Positions 14,398 to 23,118 of a stretch of DNA of 64,000 nt are shown piece after piece. Numbering within the stretch: position 1 is the stretch's first letter; every line of letters starts with the position of its first letter. The stretch comes from an uncultured Shewanella sp. (lineage in GTDB: Bacteria; Pseudomonadota; Gammaproteobacteria; Enterobacterales; Shewanellaceae). Made by a program: the position numbers and the translations under genes. The notes below the pieces were generated by a model. It did not search any database and had not been told where the DNA came from. It saw only the letters and a program-made list of their open reading frames with translations. The DNA is taken from contig NZ_CANMIO010000019.1 of assembly GCF_947497935.1 (NCBI RefSeq), positions 25,261 to 89,260 on the forward strand, given 5' to 3'.

Positions 14398-17000
14398 TCT
14401 TGGGCGAAGCGCTGGAGTATGCCGCCCGCTTCGTAGATAGAGACTTCTTCTGCGGTGTCGAGTCGACACTTAACTGGGATCTCAACGGTTTCGCCATTGC
14501 GCCTTGTCATGATCACCGTCAACAATGCGCCTGGCGTTCGCTCGCCAATCACATCGTAGGTTTCGGTTCCATCAATTTGATAGGTATGGCGGTTATCACC
14601 ATTAGTGAATTCAAGCGGCAATACGCCCATACCTACAAGGTTGGTACGGTGAATACGCTCGAATCCTTCTGCCACTATCACCTCAACACCGGCAAGGCGA
14701 ACCCCTTTTGCGGCCCAATCTCGACTAGAGCCTTGACCGTAATCGGCGCCAGCAATAATGATCAGCGGCTGTTTACGCTCCATGTAGGTTTCAATCGCTT
14801 CCCACATGCGTGATTCAACACCTTCTGGCTCGATGCGGGCAAAAGAGCCCTGCTTAACCTCGACTTCACCATTGCGACCGAGCTTAGTCACCATTTCATT
14901 AAATAGCTTAGGGTTAGCAAAGGTGGCTCGCTGCGCCGTTAAGTGATCGCCGCGGTGGGTAGCGTAGGAGTTAAAGTCCACTTCTGGTAAGCCCATTTTA
15001 TCTAAATAAGCGCCAGCCGCACTATCGAGCATAATTGCGTTTGATGGCGATAGATGGTCGGTGGTGATGTTGTCACCCAGTACCGCTAATGGGCGCATGC
15101 CTTTCATGGTGCGCTCGCCCGCTAATGCGCCTTCCCAATAAGGTGGACGACGAATATAGGTGCTCTGTGGACGCCACGCATATTGTGGGTCATTGTTAGA
15201 ACCGTATTCAACTTTAATGTCGAACATAGGCTCATACACTTTACGAAACTGTTCTGGCTTAACACTTTGCGCAATGACGGCATCGATCTCTTCATCAGAT
15301 GGCCACAGATCTTTAAGCAAAATGTCGTTGCCGTTACTGTCTTGCCCAAGCGCATCCTTTTCAATATCGAAGCGGATGGTACCCGCTATCGCATAGGCAA
15401 CTACTAATGGCGGCGATGCAAGGAAGGCTTGCTTAGCGTAGGGGTGAATGCGGCCATCGAAGTTGCGGTTTCCGCTGAGCACAGCCGTGGCATAAAGATC
15501 GCGGTCGACAACCTCTTGTTGAATAACAGGATCCAGTGCGCCGCTCATGCCGTTACAGGTCGTACAGGCAAAACCGACAATACCAAAGCCTAGCGCTTCA
15601 AGTTCGGGCAATAGGTTAGCATCTTCCAAATACAGCTGAACCGCTTTAGATCCCGGAGCTAATGAAGTTTTAACCCATGGCTTACGGGTTAGACCTTTTG
15701 CGTTAGCGTTGCGTGCAAGCAGGCCTGCGGCAATCACGTTACGCGGATTAGAGGTATTGGTGCAACTGGTGATAGCGGCGATGATACAAGCACCATCGGG
15801 CATTAAACCTGCTTCCTCTTCAGCTTTGTTAGCAAAGGGGGCACTAATACCTTTTGCGGCAAGATCTGAGGTGGCGACGCGGCGATGGGGATTTGATGGA
15901 CCAGCAATGTTACGGCCAACACTTGATAAGTCAAAACGCAGCACGCGCTCATACTCAGCGTGTTCTAACGTGTCAGCCCATAGACCTGCTTGCTTGGCAT
16001 AAGTTTCGACTAGCTTAACTTGCTTGTCGTCACGACCTGTTAGCTTTAAGTAATCGATAGTCTTGTCATCGATATAGAACATGGCCGCTGTAGCGCCAAA
16101 TTCAGGCGTCATGTTTGAAATGGTCGCGCGATCGCCAAGGGTTAGGTTGGCAGCCCCCTCGCCGAAGAACTCTAGATAAGTCGAGACGACTTTTTCATTG
16201 CGCAGGAACTCGGTAATAGCCAGTACGATATCGGTTGCTGTAATGCCGCTTTGACGCTGACCCACCAGCTCAACACCCACAATATCAGGTAGGCGCATAT
16301 AGGATGGGCGGCCTAGCATCACGCTTTCAGCCTCTAATCCACCAACACCGATGGCGATAACGCCTAGTGCGTCAACATGGGGGGTATGGCTGTCGGTGCC
16401 GACTAAGGTATCTGGAAAGGCTACGCCGTCTCGGGCTTGTACCACTGGCGACATTTTCTCAAGATTAATTTGATGCATGATGCCGTTACCCGGCTGGATC
16501 ACATCGATATTTTCAAAGGCCGTTTTGGTCCAGTTGATAAAGTGAAATCTATCTTCGTTACGTCTGTCTTCTATGGCGCGGTTTTTCTCAAAGGCATCTT
16601 TTTCAAAGCCAGCGTGCTCAACAGCAAGTGAGTGATCCACAATCAACTGCGTGGGAACTACAGGGTTTACTTTTGATGGGTCGCCGCCCTTTTCAGCAAT
16701 GGCGTCACGTAGGCCTGCTAAGTCAACCAGTGCGGTTTGGCCAAGAATGTCGTGACACACCACGCGCGCAGGATACCAAGGGAAATCTAAATCGCGTTTA
16801 CGATAGATAATTTGGCTTAGGCAATCATTAAGTGACTCAGGGCTACAGCGGCGTACTAGGTTTTCGGCGTACACACGGGAGCTGTATGGCAACTTTGCAT
16901 AGCTACCTGGGCTGATGGCATTAACGGCGGCTTCGGTGTCAAAAAAGTCTAATTCGGTACCGGCTAAAGCTTTACGGTATTGGGTATTCATAGGATTCAT
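14376..17000 (-). CDS. acnD: 2-methylcitrate dehydratase AcnD (Fe-S dependent)
   Basis: An aconitase-family enzyme that dehydrates 2-methylcitrate to 2-methylaconitate; it needs PrpF as partner. Length is about 874 aa from the start at 17000, which has GGGA 7 bases upstream; a longer frame to 17042 lacks a ribosome site. Seen: the early segment LPYSSRVYAENLVRR, the [4Fe-4S] ligands in ITSCTNTSNP and in FACTTCNGMSG, and the swivel-domain sequence GADYGQGSSRDWAAKG with the catalytic SSRDWA. It lies between prpC (256 bases upstream) and prpF. The C-terminus lies in a tandem repeat. Confidence 0.96.
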   Translation of the reverse strand: MNPMNTQYRKALAGTELDFFDTEAAVNAISPGSYAKLPYSSRVYAENLVRRCSPESLNDCLSQIIYRKRDLDFPWYPARVVCHDILGQTALVDLAGLRDAIAEKGGDPSKVNPVVPTQLIVDHSLAVEHAGFEKDAFEKNRAIEDRRNEDRFHFINWTKTAFENIDVIQPGNGIMHQINLEKMSPVVQARDGVAFPDTLVGTDSHTPHVDALGVIAIGVGGLEAESVMLGRPSYMRLPDIVGVELVGQRQSGITATDIVLAITEFLRNEKVVSTYLEFFGEGAANLTLGDRATISNMTPEFGATAAMFYIDDKTIDYLKLTGRDDKQVKLVETYAKQAGLWADTLEHAEYERVLRFDLSSVGRNIAGPSNPHRRVATSDLAAKGISAPFANKAEEEAGLMPDGACIIAAITSCTNTSNPRNVIAAGLLARNANAKGLTRKPWVKTSLAPGSKAVQLYLEDANLLPELEALGFGIVGFACTTCNGMSGALDPVIQQEVVDRDLYATAVLSGNRNFDGRIHPYAKQAFLASPPLVVAYAIAGTIRFDIEKDALGQDSNGNDILLKDLWPSDEEIDAVIAQSVKPEQFRKVYEPMFDIKVEYGSNNDPQYAWRPQSTYIRRPPYWEGALAGERTMKGMRPLAVLGDNITTDHLSPSNAIMLDSAAGAYLDKMGLPEVDFNSYATHRGDHLTAQRATFANPKLFNEMVTKLGRNGEVEVKQGSFARIEPEGVESRMWEAIETYMERKQPLIIIAGADYGQGSSRDWAAKGVRLAGVEVIVAEGFERIHRTNLVGMGVLPLEFTNGDNRHTYQIDGTETYDVIGERTPGALLTVIMTRRNGETVEIPVKCRLDTAEEVSIYEAGGILQRFAQDFLESST

Positions 17001-17256
17001 AACGCATTCCCGTTTAAATATGGTGTTTAACTCTAAGAGCAAGGTTCTAGATGCTAGGGCGTTCGCAAGCTCACTTCTAGGACGCTACGCGGCTAGAGCG
17101 GGCTAATACCTCTTAAAAGAAGCCCTTCTATACAATCAAAAGCACACTCAATAGCCTAAGCAGTGATGCTGTTATCCTTTGACTGTATAGGATCTAGCAG
17201 GAGCGCAGCGACGCTCTCGCCGCGACCTTATCTATGTTTTAGTCGCGTTCTAGCTT

Positions 17257-18411
17257 CTATCTCTCACTAATAGGTGTCACCTTGCGTGGCTCGCTACCCG
17301 TATAGTCTGCACTAGGGCGAATAATACGGTTATTTGAGCGCTGCTCCATCACGTGCGCTGCCCAGCCAGTCAGGCGTGAACAGACGAAGATAGGCGTGAA
17401 CAACTTAGTTGGAATACCCATAAAATGGTAAGCCGACGCGTGGAAGAAGTCTGCATTACAGAACAGCTTCTTGCTGTCCCACATAAACTCTTCACAGGCT
17501 ACCGAGATGTCATACAGTGAGCTGTCACCAAATTCAGCCCCAAGCTTTTTAGACCAGGCTTTAATGATAACGTTGCGTGGGTCTGACTCGCGGTAGATCG
17601 CATGACCAAAGCCCATAATTTTTTCTTTACGCTCAAGCATGCCTGCCATCTGCTCTTTGGCATCCTGTGGTGAAGTGAATTTTTGGATCATATCCATAGC
17701 CGCTTCGTTTGCGCCGCCATGCAGTGGGCCACGAAGTGTACCGATGGCACCTGTGATACAAGAGAACATGTCTGACAGGGTTGACGCACAGACGCGGGCA
17801 GTAAAGGTTGATGCGTTAAACTCATGCTCGGCATACAGAATTAACGACACATCCATCACACGGCGGTGTAGATCCGATGGCGCTTTGCCATTGAGTAGAT
17901 GCAGGAAGTGACCACCGATAGAATCTTCATCTGTAATGCAGTCGATTTCTACTCCTTCGTGAGAGAATTTATACCAGTAACACATGATGGCAGGAAACGC
18001 GGCTAACAAGCGGTTAGCGGCTTTATTCTGCTCGCTAAAGTCGTTCTCAGGCTCTAGGTTACCTAGAAATGAGCAACCAGTGCGCATCACATCCATTGGG
18101 TGGGCATCGGCTGGAATACGCTGAAGAACCTCTTTCAGGGCTTGAGGAAGATCGCGCTGGGCAAACAGTTCCGTTTTGTAGTGATCCAGCTGTGTTTGAT
18201 TTGGCAATTCGCCGTTAAATAGCAAGTATGCGACTTCTTCAAACGTGGCGTTATCTGCCAAGTCAGATACATCGTAACCACAGTAGGTCAGACCCGAACC
18301 TGATTTACCGACTGTACAAAGGGCGGTCTCACCGGCACTTTGACCACGAAGGCCTGCGCCACCTAACTTCTTATCAACTGCTTTTTTTGAAACCTCTGTC
18401 TTATCAACCAT
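17257..18411 (-). CDS. prpC: 2-methylcitrate synthase PrpC
   Basis: A citrate-synthase-family enzyme of 384 aa that condenses propionyl-CoA with oxaloacetate. The catalytic His are visible in RGPLHGGANEAAMD and FGHAIYRESDPR, with the third acidic residue expected near NADFFHASAY. The N-terminal start VDKKLGGAGLRGQSAGETALCTVG is typical of PrpC rather than GltA. Genomic position between prpB and acnD supports this. About 190 bases separate it from prpB, a loose spacing that leaves room for internal processing or promoters, though none is obvious. Confidence 0.97.
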   Translation of the reverse strand: MVDKTEVSKKAVDKKLGGAGLRGQSAGETALCTVGKSGSGLTYCGYDVSDLADNATFEEVAYLLFNGELPNQTQLDHYKTELFAQRDLPQALKEVLQRIPADAHPMDVMRTGCSFLGNLEPENDFSEQNKAANRLLAAFPAIMCYWYKFSHEGVEIDCITDEDSIGGHFLHLLNGKAPSDLHRRVMDVSLILYAEHEFNASTFTARVCASTLSDMFSCITGAIGTLRGPLHGGANEAAMDMIQKFTSPQDAKEQMAGMLERKEKIMGFGHAIYRESDPRNVIIKAWSKKLGAEFGDSSLYDISVACEEFMWDSKKLFCNADFFHASAYHFMGIPTKLFTPIFVCSRLTGWAAHVMEQRSNNRIIRPSADYTGSEPRKVTPISER

Positions 18412-18599
18412 TACTGTCTTCCTTCTATTTGTTTCCCGTCAGCTTTAAGGCTTTGGATAATTTTTATATTTATATTGGCGCGCTATTCCTTAACGCTTCC
18501 GCTTGTAAACTCGTATGGTTTACTTTGTAAGGTACTGCTTGTTTTGCTGGGTCTAGCTTATTGATGGATGAGCTAAACCTTAATCGTTTAAAAAGCTGA

Positions 18600-19478
18600 T
18601 TACAGATTCTTACCTTCTGAGAACAACTTATCTAGCTTCTGCTCGTAATCGTGGTATCCCAAGTAATCGTATAGGTCCATACGAGTTTGCATTGAATCCA
18701 CCACAGCTTTTTGGTCGCCATTTTCTAAAATAGAGGTGTACACCATTTCGGCTGCTTTATTCATGGCTCTAAAGGCACTCAGTGGATAAAGCACCATAGA
18801 AGCGCCCCACTCGCCTAACAGCTCCTTGTTCCACAGTTCGGTTTGACCAAACTCGGTAATGTTGGCAAGAATTGGTACATCGAGAGCGTCGCTAAACGCG
18901 CGGTAATGCTCTTCGGTTTTCACTGCTTCGGCAAAAATACCGTCTGCGCCTGCTGCCACATAAGCCTTAGCACGGGCAATCGCCGCCTCTAAACCTTCTT
19001 GGGCGAAAGAGTCGGTACGGGCCATGATGAAAAAGTCTGGATCAGTACGAGCATCAACCGCAGCTTTAATGCGATCTACCATCTCTTCGGTGGTGACAAT
19101 CTCTTTGTTAGGACGATGGCCACAACGCTTTTGCGCAACTTGATCTTCCATGTGTACCGCTGCTGCGCCGGCTTTTTCCATATCACGAATGGTTTTAGCA
19201 ATGTTAAACGCGCCGCCCCAACCAGTGTCGATATCCACCATTAGCGGTAAGTCACAGGCTGAGGTGATGCGCTGCACATCGACTATCACATCATTTAGTG
19301 ATGTCATGCCAAGATCTGGTAATCCATAAGAGGCGTTTGCCACCCCGCCACCTGATAGATATATGGCTTGATGACCAATTTTCTTTGCCATCATGGCTGA
19401 GTAGGCATTAATGGTGCCGACAATCTGTAGGGGCTTGTTAGCGGCTAACGCTTCGCGAAACTTCTTACCTGCGCTCAT
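18600..19478 (-). CDS. prpB: Methylisocitrate lyase PrpB
   Basis: Splits 2-methylisocitrate into pyruvate and succinate, the last step of the methylcitrate cycle. The 292-aa form starting at 19478 (MSAGKKFREAL) is chosen because AAGGA lies about 7 bases upstream and the length matches the family. Motifs: GTINAYSAMMAKKIG, Mg-binding DIDTGWGG, MEDQVAQKRCGHRPNKE with the catalytic Cys in KRCGH, and ARTDSFAQEG. First metabolic gene after the GntR regulator. Confidence 0.97.
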   Translation of the reverse strand: MSAGKKFREALAANKPLQIVGTINAYSAMMAKKIGHQAIYLSGGGVANASYGLPDLGMTSLNDVIVDVQRITSACDLPLMVDIDTGWGGAFNIAKTIRDMEKAGAAAVHMEDQVAQKRCGHRPNKEIVTTEEMVDRIKAAVDARTDPDFFIMARTDSFAQEGLEAAIARAKAYVAAGADGIFAEAVKTEEHYRAFSDALDVPILANITEFGQTELWNKELLGEWGASMVLYPLSAFRAMNKAAEMVYTSILENGDQKAVVDSMQTRMDLYDYLGYHDYEQKLDKLFSEGKNL

Positions 19479-19614
19479 GTGTTGTTCCTTATGTTTATCG
19501 ACCATTTATTTTGCTGCTATTGCTTTACATTTCAGCTACTGCAACAAACAAAGCAATGGTGATGTTTCTACTGTCAATTGTTTATGTTTTTAACTATTCG
19601 TCTGCTTAGTTTTT

Positions 19615-20283
19615 TCAACTACTTGTTGCCAAAAGCTTGTTTTCGATACTGTTCTTTGAGTACAAGATATGGCGCCGCATCAACATTTCGGCGAGTTCAG
19701 CATCGCGATTACAGATGGCTTGTACTATGTGTTTATGTTCATCAAATGCGGTAGTGACACGGGGCCCTGTCATCCCAAGCTGTACACGATACATGCGCAC
19801 CAAGTGATAAATGCCATCGAGCAACATAGAGATAAGATGTTTATTTTTACAGCCCAAGATAATGCGGTAGTGGAAGTCGACGTCTCCCGCCTCTTGATAA
19901 TATGACTGACCGGATTTAACTTCGTTAAAGTGGCTATTGAGCAAAGCTTGCAGATCCAAGATTTCTTGATCGGACATATTTAACGCCGCGAGTCTGGCCG
20001 CCATCCCCTCGAGTGACTCCCGCACCTGATAAAGCTCAAGTAACCCTTCGGCACTGAGACTGACGACTCTTGCGCCGACATTGGCTTTACGTTCAACCAA
20101 GTGGCTGGCTTCAAGGCGATTAATGGCTTCACGGACAACCGCTCGGCTAACGGCATATTTTGTCGACAACTCTGTTTCACTTAGCTTTGAGCCCTGCAAC
20201 ACCTCGCCTTCTACGATCGCTTTTCGCAGTTGGAAAAAGGTTTTATCGGCTGTTGTTACTGGCTGTTCGCTAAAAAATGTCAT
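19615..20283 (-). CDS. GntR-family (FCD) regulator of the prp operon
   Basis: A 222-aa regulator with a winged-helix domain (LSETELSTKYAVSRAVVREAI) followed by an FCD ligand-binding domain (LLELYQVRESLEGMAA ... DVDFHYRI ... FDEHKHIVQAI). It sits at the head of the prp genes on the same strand, with two TTGTCGACAA palindromes upstream, so it most likely represses itself and prpBC-acnD-prpF and responds to a methylcitrate-cycle intermediate. In Shewanella a GntR regulator (often called PrpR) replaces the sigma-54-dependent PrpR of enterics. The start at 20283 (MTFFSEQ) or 20295 cannot be separated with certainty. Confidence 0.92.
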   Translation of the reverse strand: MTFFSEQPVTTADKTFFQLRKAIVEGEVLQGSKLSETELSTKYAVSRAVVREAINRLEASHLVERKANVGARVVSLSAEGLLELYQVRESLEGMAARLAALNMSDQEILDLQALLNSHFNEVKSGQSYYQEAGDVDFHYRIILGCKNKHLISMLLDGIYHLVRMYRVQLGMTGPRVTTAFDEHKHIVQAICNRDAELAEMLMRRHILYSKNSIENKLLATSS

Positions 20284-20311
20284 TATCAAACACAATATTA
20301 GTTTTTAATTG

Positions 20312-20323
20312 ATTGTCGACAAT
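20312..20323. promoter_or_regulatory. GntR operator 1 (ATTGTCGACAAT)
   Basis: A perfect 12-bp palindrome 29 bases upstream of the regulator start. Together with operator 2 it fits the inverted-repeat form of FadR/GntR-type sites. Confidence 0.75.
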
Positions 20324-20363
20324 CTAGCCAGTTAAACATCAATAGTCAACATATAGCCAACAA

Positions 20364-20374
20364 ATTGTCGACAA
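20364..20374. promoter_or_regulatory. GntR operator 2 (TTGTCGACAA core)
   Basis: The second copy of the same palindrome, centred about 51 bases from the first, close to five helical turns. Two phased sites suggest cooperative binding by the regulator. Confidence 0.72.
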
Positions 20375-20634
20375 AGTAGAAGTAAAGTCTAAGAGACAGT
20401 TAATCAGCATCTGTAGAATTTAGTCGCTAAATATTTACAGAATTTTGCTTAAGCGCTGCTGTTTTTACCAAGATAAACCATGGTATTTGAGTTAGATATT
20501 AAGTAGGCGTCAGTGCAGTGTGCACGCCCGAATTTTATACCATGAGTTTACGGGCTCGTTTAAAGAATGGTTTAAAAACTATGCTAGTCTGGGAGCACAA
20601 GCAGCAGGTTAAGCAATTAAAACAGGGGCAAACG

Positions 20635-21546
20635 ATGGCAATGTTAATTCTTAATGGCAAAAAAGCAGGTTTAGCGCAGATCAGAGAGTCTGTTATGGCA
20701 CTGCGTGCTCAAGGCCATACTCTTGAAGTGCGCTGCACTTGGGAAAGTGGTGATGTAAAACGCTTTGTCAACGAGGCTATCGAACTTAACATCACACGCG
20801 TAATCGCAGGTGGCGGCGATGGCACGGTTAACGAAGTCGCAGTGGCTATTATGCAGTTAGCAATGAAAACACCATCGGCTATAGAACTTGCCATATTACC
20901 CTTGGGCACTGCCAATGACTTTGCTACAGCCTGCCAAATTCCCACTGAAATAGAGGCCGCTTTAGCCTTGGCAGTCACTGGTAACGCCAAGAGTATCGAC
21001 ATGGCGCAAGCTAACGATAATTACTTTATCAATGTGGCATCTGCAGGTTTTGGCGCGCAAGTTACGGTTGATACCCCTGTCGAATTAAAAGATCTGCTAG
21101 GCGGCCAAGCCTATTTTATCTCTGGCTTAGTGCAAGCTCTTAACTTTAGCCCTTATCAAGGGCAGATCTCTGCAACTTTAGCTAACGGTGACAAAATAGA
21201 TTTACAGGGTGAAGGTTTGCTTGGTGCTATTTGCAATGGCCGATTAGCGGGTGGCGGACAAAATTTGGCACCTAATGCCTTACTTAATGATGGGTTACTG
21301 GATGTATTTTTGGTTAAGCATTTTCCAACATCGGCATTAAAACATGTTGTTGACGAACTTAAACAACCTATAGTCAATGGCGAGTTCGTTAATCGCTTTC
21401 AGGTCACCGAAATTATCTTAGATTCAGAGCAAGCTTTACCGGTTAATTTAGACGGCGAGCCGACCGCCGCTTTACAGCACAAAATAACAGTCTTGCCTAA
21501 TGCAATAAAGCTTGTTTGTCCAGATAATTGTCCAGTGATTCAGTAA
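20635..21546 (+). CDS. yegS: Lipid kinase YegS-like
   Basis: A diacylglycerol-kinase-family enzyme (303 aa from 20635), expected to phosphorylate a membrane lipid such as phosphatidylglycerol. Motifs: MLILNGKKAG at the N-terminus, the nucleotide-binding GGGDGTVNEV and LPLGTANDFA. The start at 20635 is chosen over 20518 because AGGGG lies 6 bases upstream and because E. coli YegS begins at the equivalent place; the extra 39 residues of the longer frame are basic and unlike the family. It converges with the efflux operon through a shared terminator. Confidence 0.92.
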   Translation: MAMLILNGKKAGLAQIRESVMALRAQGHTLEVRCTWESGDVKRFVNEAIELNITRVIAGGGDGTVNEVAVAIMQLAMKTPSAIELAILPLGTANDFATACQIPTEIEAALALAVTGNAKSIDMAQANDNYFINVASAGFGAQVTVDTPVELKDLLGGQAYFISGLVQALNFSPYQGQISATLANGDKIDLQGEGLLGAICNGRLAGGGQNLAPNALLNDGLLDVFLVKHFPTSALKHVVDELKQPIVNGEFVNRFQVTEIILDSEQALPVNLDGEPTAALQHKITVLPNAIKLVCPDNCPVIQ

Positions 21547-21570
21547 GCATTAATGTAATGGCTTTATATA

Positions 21571-21598
21571 AAAATGCAGTGCTCAAGCACTGCATTTT
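21571..21598. terminator. Bidirectional terminator between yegS and the efflux operon
   Basis: A perfect 12-bp stem AAAATGCAGTGC / GCACTGCATTTT with a TCAA loop, with A and T tracts on both sides, lies between two convergent genes. Confidence 0.88.
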
Positions 21599-21647
21599 CA
21601 TCCCTTATTAGTATTGCTAACTCTGGCGCTAAACCAGCGAAAATGAC

Positions 21648-23117
21648 TTATACACCGCTGTTTACCAGCCAATTTCCCCCAAGCGCTTTATGTAAGCCTA
21701 TTGTCATATGCGCGGTCTGCAGTTTTGCTGCAATAATACGGTCTTTAAGCATATTTTGCTGACGCTGCGCATCTAAAATCGGCAGGTAATCACTCAGACC
21801 TGCTTTGTATAAGGATTTAGCTTTATTCACCGCTATCGTGGTTTCGGCTTCAGCTTCAATAACCCGTTGTACATATTGCTGGCTGTGCCCATACCCCTGC
21901 AACAGGGTTTCGACTTCACCAAATGCGGCAATCACTGAGTGTTGATACCTAAGCACACTTACATCGAAACGTGCTTGTTGTAACTCAACCATGGCGTCAC
22001 CGCGGCCGCCATCAAACACATTCCAACTGATACCGACACTGCCTAACCAAGCCACTGAGTCACTGCTAAATAGATCATCAAAGTCTTTGGCCAACACGCC
22101 CGGTGAGCCGGTTAGAAAGACTTTAGGGTATTGCGCTGCTATTGCCGCTCCTTGCTCTTGATTTAAGGCTGCCATTTCTCGCTCTGCCATTTTGATATCA
22201 GGGCGACGATTAAGTAGATCTGACGGTAACCCTGTTGGGATCACACCTTGAAAGTCTGGCAATGGCATCTGCTGGCTAAAGCGCAATTGAGCCTGTTTTG
22301 GTGTTTCACCAAGCAAAATTGCTAGGCGCTGGCGGTGGGCATTTTCAGCTATCTCTAACTGAGGAATAACCGACTGAGTCACGGCTAGCATTGCTTTAGC
22401 TTGGGCTTGTTCGAGTTTAGAACCATAACCACTTTTAACCATAAGTTTGACTAACTCAAGGGTGCGCTTTTGGTCGCTAACTGTACTTAAAGCAATGCGT
22501 TTACGCTCTTGGGCGCCACGCATTTGCAGGTAATTATGGATAACATCAGAGGTAATTAATGTTGTTAATCCCTCTCGCATTATGACGGCTTGCTCTTTGC
22601 GTATTGCTGCAGCTTGCGATTGCCTGTCTATTTGGCCAAATAGATCAGCTTGCCAGGCAATGGTCGCGCCGGCGAAAAAAGCGCTGTTATTGTCATCAAC
22701 TAAACCTAACTCTTCACCTGTCATTGGGTTAGTTGCCGTTATCGCCCCACCTAGCAGCGGATCGTTTTCACTTATCTGGGCGTTACCAAAACCTGCGCCT
22801 ACATTCACCGTTGGCACTTTAAAAGATTCAATCGCTGTTTGATAAGACTGCGCCATCTTTATGCGTTCGGCGGCAACTTTCAATGGAATCGCTTGGTTTT
22901 GGGCATCAATGACTAACTGATTCAGCACAGGATCATTAAATTGATGCCACCAAGCATGGTCTTGCTCTGCTTGATATGCGCCGGATTTTGTTCCGTCCAC
23001 ACCTTGGTTTAAATACTCTGATTGAAGTTGAGTGGTCGGTACTTGGTAATCTGGACCAACTGCACAACCCGAAACAATGAGTACCACTGCAAGTGGGGCA
23101 AGTTTTAAAATTTTCAT
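21648..23117 (-). CDS. Outer-membrane efflux channel lipoprotein (TolC/OprM/NodT type)
   Basis: The outer-membrane component of the RND pump encoded upstream, 489 aa. The start at 23117 gives a lipoprotein signal MKILKLAPLAVVLIVSGC with lipobox VSGC, followed by AVGPDYQVP, the usual N-terminus of NodT-family channels. Two OEP repeats (about 55-260 and 270-480) contain the Leu/Ala-rich helices and the sequence GLPSDLLNRRPDIKMAEREM. A much longer frame exists but overlaps the RND gene. The ATG is one base beyond the RND stop, and GGAG in the end of that gene serves as ribosome site, so the genes are coupled. Confidence 0.93.
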   Translation of the reverse strand: MKILKLAPLAVVLIVSGCAVGPDYQVPTTQLQSEYLNQGVDGTKSGAYQAEQDHAWWHQFNDPVLNQLVIDAQNQAIPLKVAAERIKMAQSYQTAIESFKVPTVNVGAGFGNAQISENDPLLGGAITATNPMTGEELGLVDDNNSAFFAGATIAWQADLFGQIDRQSQAAAIRKEQAVIMREGLTTLITSDVIHNYLQMRGAQERKRIALSTVSDQKRTLELVKLMVKSGYGSKLEQAQAKAMLAVTQSVIPQLEIAENAHRQRLAILLGETPKQAQLRFSQQMPLPDFQGVIPTGLPSDLLNRRPDIKMAEREMAALNQEQGAAIAAQYPKVFLTGSPGVLAKDFDDLFSSDSVAWLGSVGISWNVFDGGRGDAMVELQQARFDVSVLRYQHSVIAAFGEVETLLQGYGHSQQYVQRVIEAEAETTIAVNKAKSLYKAGLSDYLPILDAQRQQNMLKDRIIAAKLQTAHMTIGLHKALGGNWLVNSGV

Positions 23118-23118
23118 A

